Positions 25,525 to 36,330 of a stretch of 64,000 nt of DNA are shown piece after piece. The stretch's first letter is position 1, and every line of letters starts with the position of its first letter. A program made the translations under genes and the position numbers. The notes beneath the pieces are model-generated. The model did no database searches. It saw only the letters and a program-made list of their open reading frames with translations, and was not told the DNA's origin. Origin of the DNA: Symbiodinium natans (lineage: Eukaryota > Sar > Dinophyceae > Suessiales > Symbiodiniaceae). Location of the stretch: assembly GCA_905221605.1 (NCBI GenBank), contig CAJNDS010002597.1, forward strand, positions 184,001 to 248,000. The letters are read 5' to 3'.

Positions 25525-26210
25525 GGAGGTGCGTGGCAGCGAAGGGAAGAGAAGGCATCCGAAGGCATCCGAAGGCAGCGAAACTGGGTCCCAGGCACGA
25601 TGTTGTCACTCTGCGCTACGGCCAGCTTAGTGCCGTCTGGAGAGAACTCAATGGTCCGCACTGCATACGTTCGCGCAGCCTTCGCTCACGAGATCGAGAG
25701 CAGAAATGCAGAACACAGACGTATTTGTGCTGGAGCATACTTTGCGAGCCACATATTGGTCCATGACCCTTCACCGCTCACTGGTCACAAGAAGGCCTTG
25801 TCAGCCGGCTTTGTGCTGAACCTGTCTTGCTTTTCGCCATGCTCGTCGAAGAGCTGAACCTCAAGTCTTCCAAAGCTCCAGGAGAGTTCGGCTGAACAGT
25901 TACGACAAGGTGCAATTTTGTCTGCTCCGACGGTGGCTAGCCTTAGATGAACTGCTTGGAAAGGGTCGCTTTCACAATCTCCTGTAGATAGCCATGCCAG
26001 TTGTAAGTGCACATGGCGGCGCCTTGTTGTGTTGCTACTCCAGGAAATGGACGTCACCTTTCAAGTCTCGGAATCATTGTCATTGTTTTTGTTGGCGAGA
26101 AGCCGAAAACGTGAGCGGTGTTTGCAACAAAGAACCAGGTAAGACATGCCGACGAGCCTTGGACATGCCATCCGTGGGCGGGTTGAGATTTTTCAGATAT
26201 CTGGCCAGGC
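19770..26210 (-). CDS. IFT172: IFT172, N-terminal half: WD40 propellers and start of the solenoid
   Basis: The 5' half of the same gene. Exons with ends I could place: about 26158-26205 (RYLKNLNPPTDGMSK), 26023-26057 (VTSISWSSNTTR), 25914-25941 (LATVGADKI, a 28-nt microexon) and 25797-25859 (VQLFDEHGEKQDRF). Their introns start GC and end AG, and joining them restores the family reading exactly. Further exons: 25605-25670 (IEFSPDGTKLAVAQSDN), 25099-25185 (EDKKSICNKFQQTSSVTC), 24875-24935 (VVFGLAEGKVKVGQLKS), 24756-24810, 24590-24680 (ILSGHLDGSIYRFHFE), 24315-24395, 24165-24240, 24062-24120, 23870-23955, 23710-23840 (LYTVTALSWRADGSRL), 23515-23635 (SQVIVKSLRSGARIVLKS), 23345-23430, 23145-23220, 22985-23045, 22450-22525, 22305-22365, 22150-22215, 21890-21965, 21690-21750 (CNYVQWVPDSDVVVAQNR), 21465-21610, 20985-21065 (YELDEGLISFG), 20765-20845 (TPETEAMWRSL), 20480-20580, 20200-20300, 19885-19945 and 19785-19830 (AGELQEIDGDY). 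The initiator Met was not located; it may lie in a tiny exon upstream of 26210. The next expected residues resume only at 13.73 kb. Confidence 0.92.
22578..22665. repeat. Interstitial TTTAGGG tract in IFT172
   Basis: TTTAGGG repeats with TTGAGGG and TTCGGGC variants, between the exons at 22450-22525 and 22985-23045. Confidence 0.9.
22805..22945. repeat. AT-rich ATACAAT-type tract in an IFT172 intron
   Basis: About 140 bp of degenerate ATACAAT/ATACAGT repeats, far more AT-rich than its surroundings, close to the intron's 5' side. Confidence 0.7.
25491..25523. repeat. (AGA)n microsatellite
   Basis: About eleven AGA units in the IFT172 intron downstream (in gene direction) of the exon at 25605-25670. 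Confidence 0.95.
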
Positions 26211-26299
26211 AAGCATCCAGCAAACTCTAAAAGCCCTGAAAGACGAACCGGCAATGCCCTAAAGCCTTCAATTTCAACCTGAAAGCTCTCGAAACCATG

Positions 26300-29200
26300 T
26301 TCAAACTCATGTTAACCAAGGTTTAAGAGGAGAACGTGGCCTTAGCTGCATGGCTGCTAGGCCGCCCTCCTGCAGAGGAGCTCAGATCCGTGGTACGGTG
26401 ACATGACCAATTTTTCAGCCACACTGGGTCATCCAAACAAGCAGAGAGTTGACACAGAATCATCATCGCAAGCAAACATACACTGAAAGCTGATGCAACA
26501 GCAAACTCGTCGTTGGCCAACAAGCATCGCACATCAGAAAGAAAGTTCGTGACACAGCCCCCCATGTCTCTTGTTCCCAACTCTGCTGCGGGCCTGGAGC
26601 ACAGAGAGGAACAGCCGGCGGCTCGAGTCAGGAGCACTTGCGGCCGCGTTTGCAAAGGTGGACACGGCGCTCTGCACACTCTTCACTCCAAACTCAGCCA
26701 ATCCGAACCACATCCTGCATGCTTTTGCCCATCGGAGCCCGAATACACTGGCGTGGACATGGAACACAACGGTAAGCCTCCACATGTTTCACGGGATCCA
26801 TATTGTTATTTTTGCTGCTGTTAATATGAATGTTGCTCCTACCCTTATCACAACCTCGCTCCATTTCACGTCAACGGCTTGCACTTTCAAGCAACCTTTT
26901 GCTTTTTGGAGTTGTAGATCTTTGGAACCAATGGCGCAATCTGGGGCGCAATGAACTCCGAGAGCCTTGCTTCTCAAGGAATTCGGCAGGTCGAGGACTG
27001 CAAGAGGTACCCGAACCGGCACTGCCCGCGCAACATCTGCAGAGGCAGGTCACAAGGCCCCAGATGTTCTCAGGCCCCAAGCTCAAAAAGGCTCCCGTGC
27101 TGGCAGGGATGCAAACGGCATCGCTACGCATCATGCTAGACTGCCCTGGCGCGGAGTCTGACGAACAATCCCAACTGCCAGCACCACCGTGACTGCCTCA
27201 CACGACGAATTCAACAGACGTTCCTGACCTTTGGTCATCCGTGTGAAACTCTCGAAGCGGGAAATGATGACTGCACCACATAACGCCTTCAAATCTTCGT
27301 AGCAGCGCGATATGACCATACGCATGTATATTTAACAATGGCACATGGCTTAAACCACACGAAACCGTAAGTCTTCTCGATGGACTTTGCATCGTAAAGA
27401 TCCGGCAAGCAGCCGCTCGAGCAACCCGCCTCGTACTCAATGGTGTTTCTGAGATCTATTCTGGAACTTGCAAGCACATGGCGATTGTAAGGGGAATTCT
27501 CTTACGGCCTCGCCGTGGCTTGCATCAGCGTCCACCTGGGTGCCCAAGTCGCGCCAGATCGACAAGACATGTATTTCTGATCCGGGGCTGTAAACCAAAA
27601 ACATCACAACTCAGACTCCCTCCGAGTCTGGCCCGCTGCGAATCGGTGAGGCCGACCTTCACCAGCCCAGCGGGCGCTTAGCTCAACGGGACTCTGAGCA
27701 AAGAACGTCGGTCAAGACCAACAGCTAAGCACAGCACAATGTCCTTGACGGGGCGGGAGGTCTTCTTCTGCAGGGAAACCATCCGGATCATGCCACCCAA
27801 TCAGCAGAAACAAATCTTTTAACACCTCACTGGTTTTCCCCATCGCCTTCGCCGGAGTCCTCTTTGGAACCTTGGCTGTTGCAGCATGTTGCAGCACAAA
27901 ATCAAAAGTCATGCGCTGTAACCCTGTTGCACTGTGGCTCCCGGCTGGGGTCTGAGGCGCAGGCTTTGGGCGCTGCGACGCGCCGCTCCGGCAGCGGGCT
28001 ACGAGTAGGAACCTACAGCTACAGCAAGACAACTAAATGCGCAAGGTGCCCAAGTCCCGGGCCACACAGACTACATGTGCCAAACGAAGCAAAGACGCTG
28101 ATTTGTCACGGTGTTTTCCATAAAGTTGCGGCACCGCTCGGCGCACGGAGACATGCAAACAGCCAGGGCCCACCATGGAGACTGAGACTCTCACGGTCTG
28201 GAAATCACGATCTGGCACTCCCGGATTATCAGATATGAAAACCATTTTCCTGTGGACGAAAAGGAAACATCGAGGTGAATTTGCCAGTTCGGCATCTGGA
28301 AAATTCAGCGTCGATACCCCTCGAACGCCTGAGGAGTGAGCCCAACCCTTGAGGGTCGCCTATGGAGTGGAAGGTCACAGAAGACAACACATGACGGCCC
28401 AGCCTCTGGAGCCTCGCTGGCACCAGAAGCCGTGCTCTCCTCCAGAACCATGGGGGATTGGCGGGTGCAGAATCTCGGGGGCTGCAAGGGACGGTCGCAC
28501 TTGTATGAAACATGCCAAGCAAGATCTTTTGACGCAAGCGATGTGTAGGGCCTGCACCTCAGTGCCCCCAGCTGCCACATTGAGCTTTCGGCAGCAGCAA
28601 AGCTGCTGGAAGAAAATGTCGCACAGCATCATGCCCCAACAGCCCGCAAAAAACCTAGCTTGAGGAAAATGGCAACTGGGACGAACAGGTAGCCACAAGA
28701 GGAAGTCCAGAACATGTCAAGCACGTGGCACTGGGTCAGCTCACTGTGGGGAACTTCCTGGTATGGCTTTGCCTATGCCATCCATGCTCTAAGCCATCTA
28801 GGTGTCACTGCTGTCCATATCTCGAGCAGCAGGGGGATAAATGATAAAGGCACGTCTTCTTTGTCTGCGCAGCAGCACCGCTGCGACTTCGAAGCCCCAC
28901 CCGAATGGATTGCTACGTGCGCTGTACTGGGCTGTCAGAGCACAACACGCTTGCAAGTCGCATGCTGAAGTCGAGTACCGTGGACTGGGAAGATATGGCG
29001 AGGGTTGAGGCATCTGCGTGTTGTTTCCCCACTCACTGCGCCACGCCAGTGAAGGCAATTCCAGCTTCCCGGAAGTTAGCTCACCGAGAAGCTGCAAAGA
29101 AAACTCACCGCACTGAGACCCAAGCAAATCCTGTCGATTGTGCATTAGCAGATATTAGCAGTAACTCATGGGGTTTAGGGCTTCGGGATGCCTAGACATG
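26300..29200 (-). other. Unassigned multi-exon gene between IFT172 and kinesin-13 (hypothetical, membrane segments)
   Basis: Several short minus-strand stretches look like exons of one gene upstream of IFT172, but the family is not recognised. Candidates: 28690-28745 (HVLDMFWTSSCGYLFVPVAI, hydrophobic), 27760-27860 (GKTSEVLKDLFLLIGWHDPD), 27350-27460 (IEYEAGCSSGCLPDLYDAKS), 27225-27300 (VMWCSHHFPLREFHTDD) and 26420-26520 (ANDEFAVASAFSVCLLAMMI, a probable membrane helix). Two hydrophobic stretches suggest a membrane protein. Exon ends, start and stop could not be set. It shares the strand and the intron-rich style of its neighbours. Confidence 0.25.
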
Positions 29201-29329
29201 CTTTAGGGATGTCTAGGGCCATGTTTGACGTGATTGGAATCTCAGCTGGACGATGAAGCTAGGGATTGGAACTTCCGTGACAGCGCATCCTCCTGGCAGC
29301 AAGGCTTCGTGTGGCATGTCTACCCGCTT

Positions 29330-32300
29330 GAGGTAAGCGAACTGCTGCAAAAATCCGGTGCCTGCGCAAGGTGCTCTTTGAAGAGGTCTACGCGAGAACG
29401 GATGTCGCCGATGTAGTCAGCCTGTTCTATCAATGACTTCAGTCATATTACTTCTGCCTAGCCTGTTGTTCAGCAGGATACTGCGGCACACAGTCCTTCA
29501 TTCTGAGTATTCGGTCGAGGCCGTTTACGTAAGCGTCCACGTCAGAGCCCGGGCGGTCAACATTGTTCAGGTGCACCATCTCCTCCTGTGACATTGCAAG
29601 CATAGGCAAAGCTTAGACAGCGCCTTCACCTTCCAACTCCATGGAAGCTGTTCAAACTTGGGGTGATGCAGCTTCTACTGACGATTGCAAGTCCTTGATC
29701 AGCTCGACCATCATGTCAATGTGCTGACGGTGGGCCGTGATCAACTCCTCCAGCCACAAAGAGGCGAGGCATCCAGCTTTTTTGCTCACTGTTGAGCTGG
29801 ACCAAACAACGGAAGCGAACCCAAAATGCCCCCCAAAATCCCCCAAAACCGTAAAGCCACGTACACCCTTTAACATCCTGGGCTCTCCTCTTCTTCAGCG
29901 AGGATGGTGCCGATGAGCCGGTCGTGCTGCCGAGCTAACCTGGCCGTACGGTGCCAAAGAGCACTATGAGCACTCGAGCACTTTTGGAGGTTTATAAGGC
30001 AGTTTAGAGTAGCAATGTCTACACAATGTTGCTTTGTAGTCAACATACCTGAACAGGCATGATTCATGGAGGGGGTCTTGGGGCGGAGCCCTCCTAGAGC
30101 GAGGATGGCACCAAGAACGCCGTGTTAGCTGAGTTTGGGGGACTTTGGGGGCAGCTTGGAGACAGCCCCGCACCTCAAGAGTACATGCACTCCTGAAATG
30201 TGCCACGAGAACATGGACGGCTTGGAACCCTACGCATGACAAAGAGTTCTGGCTACACTTGGAAAGGATGCTTGTACTGTCCTGTGTGGTTTTGATGCGG
30301 TTTTGATTCGGTTCGCTTTAGCCCAGGGATAGCCCGAAATGGTGAGCAAGAAGCCGTCCCATGCAGTCCTTACAGCTGTCTTGCTAGCGAAAGAACGTCG
30401 ACGTTCCACAACAGCATTGCAGGCAAGCTGATTAACTCATTGATGCTCCGAGGACGTTGTGCTGCACTTCTTATAAACCTGTTGGCCTCTCTACTTCATG
30501 ACACAATTTGCAATGCACTTCATCGTGCGCTCATGAATCAATGTTGAATTGGCTCCCTATGATGTTCCTCCGTTCTTCACGAGCTTGTGTATTACTTGCC
30601 AATTATGTGTGCGACGTCGGCACTGTTCCTTTGTGAAGCTAGTTATCTTGTCTCACCGGGCTGCTCTCAACTGTGCCTCAAGGTTCCATTCTTGCTTGAC
30701 AGGCTCCTTCCCACAACCCTTTCAGGTGAAGCATTGCGAACCTGCGGCACCGAAGCACACAAGCTTCCTAAACCCTAAACCCTAAACCCTAAGCCCTAAA
30801 CCCTAATCCCTAAACCCTAACCCCCCAAAAACTGCAACTTTCGCTGGTCAGGCTCATCCAAGGCTGCTTGGGAGCAGTCAGGGATGCCAAGTGCTGCCTG
30901 GGGAGCTAAGCTCTTCAATTTCAGCAACATCATAACAAACTACTCCAACTACTCGTTTCAAGGTATCATCGTCATTACGTTCGAATGGCAATGAAAACTG
31001 AGTTCCCTTTACAACCTTTAAACCATCATGATTGGTAGTAATAACTGTTTTGGGCTGACTGTATTGTTGGGTAACTTGCTAAGGGCACGTCAGTGTTGGT
31101 GCTCTGCGTCCCGTCCGAGCTCCAGACGGGGTCCTGCACAACGGACTGCACCTGTGCTGGCGCTGGTTGGGCCGGTTGAGCCGGTTGGGCCTCAGGGATG
31201 TCAAATCCATTTGCATTGGGCTGTGATTGCCATAATTGCCATATGCCGCAGTAACTTTCGATGAGCTGCCTCTTCCTAGCCGTGTAAGTGTTACCAGCAT
31301 CTGCAGTCATGTGTGAACCTAGTCTTTACTGCATCGCTGGGACCCGCTCCGGTTGCGCCTGCTGCGCTGGCTGCACAGACTGCGGCTGCTGAAACGACGG
31401 CTGAAAATGCTGGTTGTTCGGTGGTGTGTGCTGCGGCTGCGTGTGTGGAAAAGATGGCTGCGCTGGAGAGGTTGCAAGTGGTGATGGTGTAGCGTGTTGT
31501 GCTGGGGGGGGCTGCTGCTGGAGCTCTTTCTGTTGCATTTGCTGCTGCAAAGGCAATACGGCGGCTGCAGCCGCATTGGCCTGAAGACAATGGAGGAACC
31601 GCAAGAGAATACGAACCAAGAAACACCATTGCGAGAATGAAACCCATACAGACAACTTCGTCACAGACTCACCCTTGAGATCCATTCAGACAAGACACCG
31701 CTGCCACAGCGCTGGCCACCTTCACATCAATGGGCTCTCCCACGCCAGGAGCAGATCTTTTCGCTTCGCTTCGTAGTGCACTCAATTCACTCAGTGCGCT
31801 CAGTGCACCCTGCCTGTGCTGAAGTCGCCAGTCGCTGCGTGCCGTTCCAGCTAGACCCGCTGCCCTGGCTCACGGGTGAGGCCTCGAGAAAGGAAGCAAC
31901 AGGAAGCCGAAAAGCAAAGAGAGACTGACCGCACATATGCTATCCCGGAAGAACGGAGAACAGAGAGAACGGAGACCCAGAAGAAGAAGAGGAGGTATCT
32001 CACCTGCGTATCATTGCTGAACGCACGCCGAGAAGGTTGCGGCCTGGCCACAACAGTCCGACACGAAATTCTGTTCAAACTTGAGCGAGAGTCCTTGTGC
32101 TACTTAAACCCCCTTTTATGCTCTTTTACCCTGCGATTATGCGGCTTAACTACCCGTGTCCGTCGCATACTAGCCTGTGCAACCTACCCAGGTGACAGAG
32201 GATAAACAACTCGGTGTAGCAAAAGGCAAGCGTGTCGAAAGCTCGGCTGCATGTCCTCGCCGTCACTGCTGTCACCTGGAAACAGAGTTGAGGCTCCGGC

Positions 32301-35300
32301 GAACAAGCCCAGACCACGACGTCTGAGGCCCATACTCGAGCGATCGACCAGCAGATCACCCTGTGCAATTTAAGCTCAAGATCTAGCAGTGCACGCAGTC
32401 ATGTCTGCTTCTGTCGGTAAATCGGTTGACGTTATGAGTCATAAGCACCAAGGAGATGACACGCCCAATCTCTGCATCTTGCCTGCATACCGCAGAGCTG
32501 CTGCGGAGCATCAGCAGATGGACCTGCACAACTTTAAACAACGTTTTGCACCTGCCGCAAGAATTCGGAATGCTTGCATAGATGTCTCATTTCGATCTTT
32601 GCGCCACGATGTCGAGCTTTGTTCCAGTTGGCGAGTTTGAAACTTGATGACTTGTCAGCATTGGCGACAGGCTGGCGGGCGTCGCCGGTTCCCGATCTCC
32701 CCTTCCCTTTCGAGAATTCTTGTCACCCATCTTCCACACATTAACCCCCTTCATTCGGAGGGAGGCTGGCAGGAGCAGACCCTTGAACCCCACAATAAAC
32801 CTATGCAAACCTGAAACCCTAGTCGAAGCCGCGATAAGCATCAGAGAGAACTGCACATGCACACTCACACTGCTTGGTCTTGAGGACTGAGGGTTCTTCG
32901 GTCATTGGTCAAGTGTATTGGGGTCGCCCGAACACGTGTCCTGCACTGCGCAGTTGCCAGAAACAGGGATTGGCAGTTGCGAAGAAGGCAGGGCGATGGG
33001 TTATACTCGCAGAGAACAAACTAAACGCTGCTTAGGTTGCGAGGTCTACTGTTTCGTTTCGGCATCCAATGTCATGACTCGGGGCTCACGATTCGTGAGA
33101 GAATTCCAACATGATGCGAGTCTGCGACTGAACTTTTCTGACATTGGAACACAAAGAACGACTCAACAAGTTGCCACTCGCTTCTGACTGTTGTCGATTG
33201 CCGCACAGGACCCTGCCAGAGATGAGAAAGCCTCAGAAAAGCCGCTGATACACAAGATCCGATTTGAACCCCCAAACCCTAAACCCTCGACCCTAAACTG
33301 AACCCAAAACCCTAAACCCTTTGTTTGAAGACTTTTGAAGGGCGGGCTCCCAAGCCCGCACGAGGCCTGGCGCTGGCGCCACCACCTTGGAAGGGGCCGG
33401 CGCACTTCGCAGCTCCTTGACCCGGTAGGCGTACCTTCCACAAAGGAATCAGAAGGAGTGTGAAAATAGGGGTACCCTTTTGGGGGCTCCTACGATAAGG
33501 ATTACACGAATTTCCCTTTTCGGGGGGGATTCCCCTCCTTAGTGGGGGGCCCTTCATGTCCCTACAAGCCCCTCATAGCCACGAAGGAGCCTCAGGGTGT
33601 TCAAGGAGTGCTCCACTGCACCGCTGCACGGCGAGACATTCGCAATCATCACCTGCGAGGAGGTCCGGGCATGCTTGGTCAAGCTACAAAAATACAGTAG
33701 CAAGCTGTGCTGCACACGCCGGGCAACGGACCGTCCGACAGTTCGCACCGACGAAAGAGTCTTTCAGGACCTGGCGCAATGCCGCCCAGGGTGCAACACA
33801 ATTACAAATCGCAGCAAGCCCGAACAAGTCCTGCAATACTCCCGCACAACTGGCCTGCGTCAGTTTGGACCCACGAAAAGGAGTGTGGTCCAATTGCTGG
33901 TCCAAGGCTCGGATGCACTCCTGGCCATTCAGTTTGAGGCTCGTTCAATAAACCTTCACCACATCCTCCGAAGGATGGGCTGCAGCAGCGTTTGGTAGCC
34001 ACTGCCTTCAGCGCGAGCAAGGACTTGTTGATCTCTGCGCCGTCCATGCGTGTCTGCCAGGCAGAAATCCAATTTAGGCCAGGCATGCTTTCTCTAAAGG
34101 CTTCATCATGTTTCCTCACACACGCTCGGCTATAAAGCAAAGCCTGCCGGTCAGTGTCCAGCGTGTCTGCACCGCGCTCGCTGCCCGCCAGGTCGATGAA
34201 TGAGATCTTGCCGTGCTCCTTTGGACATTGGGGGAACACTAGACTAGAAATGCTTGTAGCAATACTTATGATGGTAATGATGATATTAATACAGAAAAAT
34301 GCACACATGGAGTATGCCGATTGTGAACACTTTTCCCTTCGGTTGCAGTGAAAAATGTTCAGGGCGCCTCCTTCGACTCCAAGTCCTTCAAGCTGATCTG
34401 AAGGATGGCATGAGATCGAGACCTCAAGTGGTAGATCATGGCATGTGGCATGACCCAACGGCTCGGTACTTTTGACAGGTCCCATGAGTCAACTTCTGCA
34501 ACGCCTTGGCTAGCTCTTTTGTGCTCTTGGGATGCGGCGAGTCGACGTTGGCACCGGTCACCCCTGTGGTCCGGCTGTTGAGGCCAAACTCGATGACCTC
34601 AACTTGGCTGTGCCGCACTGTCTCCATGGCTGCACACACTGCACACCCCCTCTGATAGGAAAAAGGCCTCCATGAGGTCCTGGACGTTGCCAACTGGATG
34701 CTCCTAAACATGGGATTAACAGCAAGCCGCCACCCACAGGACCATCAGTCGGGGCCGCCAAGGGTGCAGCAACATCAAGAAACACTCTCAAGCAACTGCC
34801 GCGACACCACGGAAGCAACTGTTTGCTGGTTTAAGTCTGAAACTTCCAAATACTTTGGCAGTTTTGGCACCAAGTTGTGGAATGAAGAATCTTAACGCTG
34901 CCGCCCGCTCGATTCGTATCCAATCTGGCTGCAGTCCTGAAGTCCAGCAATGACCACATTGCCTTTAGCATTCTCGCGGGCGTGTAAGATCTGCCTTCAC
35001 AGCACTCGTGGAGAAAGAACAAGTAATCTCCCTGCACGGTCGCAAAAACCTGACCTGTTGTTCAGCAGATCGAAAAGCTTGCCGCAGTAGATCTCGTAGA
35101 ATGCGATAAAGACGCCAAGGTGCGAATACTCCTTCTCAGGACGGCATACCCAGGGCTGAGGCCCACAAACACAAGTGCATGCAGGCATTTCCACCAGTGC
35201 ATTTGCCTTGCTGGCAACGGATCTGAAGATGTCCTCACGCGGATGCCACAGTGACAGATAATGCAGTGGTTCCAAGATGCTCCAAGCCAGCCTGCGATGC

Positions 35301-36330
35301 GAGCAAGAAAATGCCGGGAGTTCGCTCTTCCGGTGCAAGGTTCTCGACCTGCACATCAGGAAGGACACATGTGAAGAGCTGTAGAACCGCAACTCTACTC
35401 CCAAGGCAACTGAACTGATTTCTCTCTGTCCACTGCGCACCAAGCGTTTCGGAGGGCCCATCATCGTGAAGGTCTTCCCGCTGCCTGTCTGGCCGTACCT
35501 CTGTCAAAACTCACAGACGTGCCTTAGCCTGGCAAAGCCTTGTCTCAGAAAGGGCACGCAAAACAAGTGCACTTTGCTCGATGGAAGACCTGATGCACAT
35601 CGTCAGCTAGCCGCTCTCAAAAAGGCAATCGGAACCGAGGTCTCCAAGGCTACCGCTGCATCGATAATCGGCTGCACACACGACCTGTAGAGTGACTCAT
35701 TGGTCACCTGGGCAGGTCAACAAACGTGCCCAACATGCCAAGAATTCTGAAGCTCTTTGGCCCAGAAGTACCAGCCCTGGGAGGTTTGCACCACGGCAAG
35801 CAGCAAGAGTCTTGGCTTCGTGCCGTCTCATCAAAAGCCTGATCGAAGAGGAAGTTGTGCTCCTTCTCACACCAGAGCAAGCATGAGGATCCTCTGGAAG
35901 CATAAACCCGATGAAAGGCAACATCAACACAAGCCACTTCCTCCACATAGCGCGTGAGATCAACCTTGAGTTTCGGCTCCCGCACTATGACGGCACTCTC
36001 CCTGGCACAAGCAAAGACATCACGTCCACCAAGTCCACGATGGCCCGATAAGTCCGCAATCCTCAACCCTCCCGAAAGTCCTCAACCCTCAATGGCCTGC
36101 ACAATACGACATCTTGCTGCGCAGTCTGCACCTGATCAAAATCCATAATCTATTGCAGTAGCATAGCATCAACTGATCAACACACCCACGGACATACGCC
36201 GCACACCAGCTCGCTCGCAAGTACCATCGCCTCCCTTTTGTTCATTGGCCGCTTCCGCACCACGACACTGAGCCGTGACGTGCGCGAGGACTTCGGCTCA
36301 GGCGCCTCGCGCAGTTGTGCTGTCAAGCAG
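29330..36330 (-). CDS. Kinesin-13 family microtubule depolymerase, multi-exon
   Basis: Kinesin-13 motors do not walk; they bind microtubule ends and use ATP to peel off tubulin, setting spindle dynamics and, in protists, flagellar length. Minus-strand exons in order: about 36240-36300 ([15 protein letters not shown], start of the motor), 35942-36020 ([14 protein letters not shown], holding the class-specific KVD finger at 35959-35967), 35825-35880 ([11 protein letters not shown]), 35640-35690, 35471-35497 (P-loop YGQTGSGKT), 35050-35240 ([20 protein letters not shown]), 34905-34990, 34480-34580 ([12 protein letters not shown]), 34355-34420 ([16 protein letters not shown]), 34140-34235 (switch [12 protein letters not shown]), 34010-34060 ([13 protein letters not shown]), 33840-33920 ([12 protein letters not shown]), 33727-33775 ([10 protein letters not shown]), 33565-33650 ([20 protein letters not shown]) and 33350-33440 (YAYRVKELR, neck). 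A Gln/Pro-rich linker follows (31090-31590). The class C-terminus is at 29900-29955 ([14 protein letters not shown]), 29660-29760 ([19 protein letters not shown]), 29480-29600 ([20 protein letters not shown]) and 29345-29435. The N-terminal extension before the motor was not found. Confidence 0.92.
30767..30825. repeat. Interstitial CCCTAAA tract in kinesin-13
   Basis: About seven CCCTAAA units with single-base variants, in the region between the Gln-rich exons and the C-terminal exons. Confidence 0.9.
31090..31590 (-). other. Gln/Pro-rich low-complexity exons of the kinesin-13 gene
   Basis: Between the motor/neck exons (ending about 33350) and the C-terminal exons (starting about 29955), the minus strand reads as long stretches rich in Gln, Pro, Ala and His, for example [18 protein letters not shown] near 31500-31560 and [17 protein letters not shown] near 31140-31200. 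In kinesin-13 proteins the linker after the motor is variable and often low-complexity, so this is probably that linker. Exon ends are not defined, and the two patches may be separate exons. Confidence 0.5.
33268..33322. repeat. Interstitial CCCTAAA tract in kinesin-13
   Basis: Short CCCTAAA run right after the neck exon at 33350-33440 in gene direction. Confidence 0.85.
33462..33556. repeat. Short intron-type repeat in a kinesin-13 intron, opposite orientation
   Basis: The reverse complement contains AATCCTTATCGTAGGAGCCC and AAAAGGGTACCCCTATT. The intron joins CTGAG (near 33588) to GTACGCC (near 33446), restoring LRYAYRVKE. The repeat makes up most of it. Confidence 0.75.
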
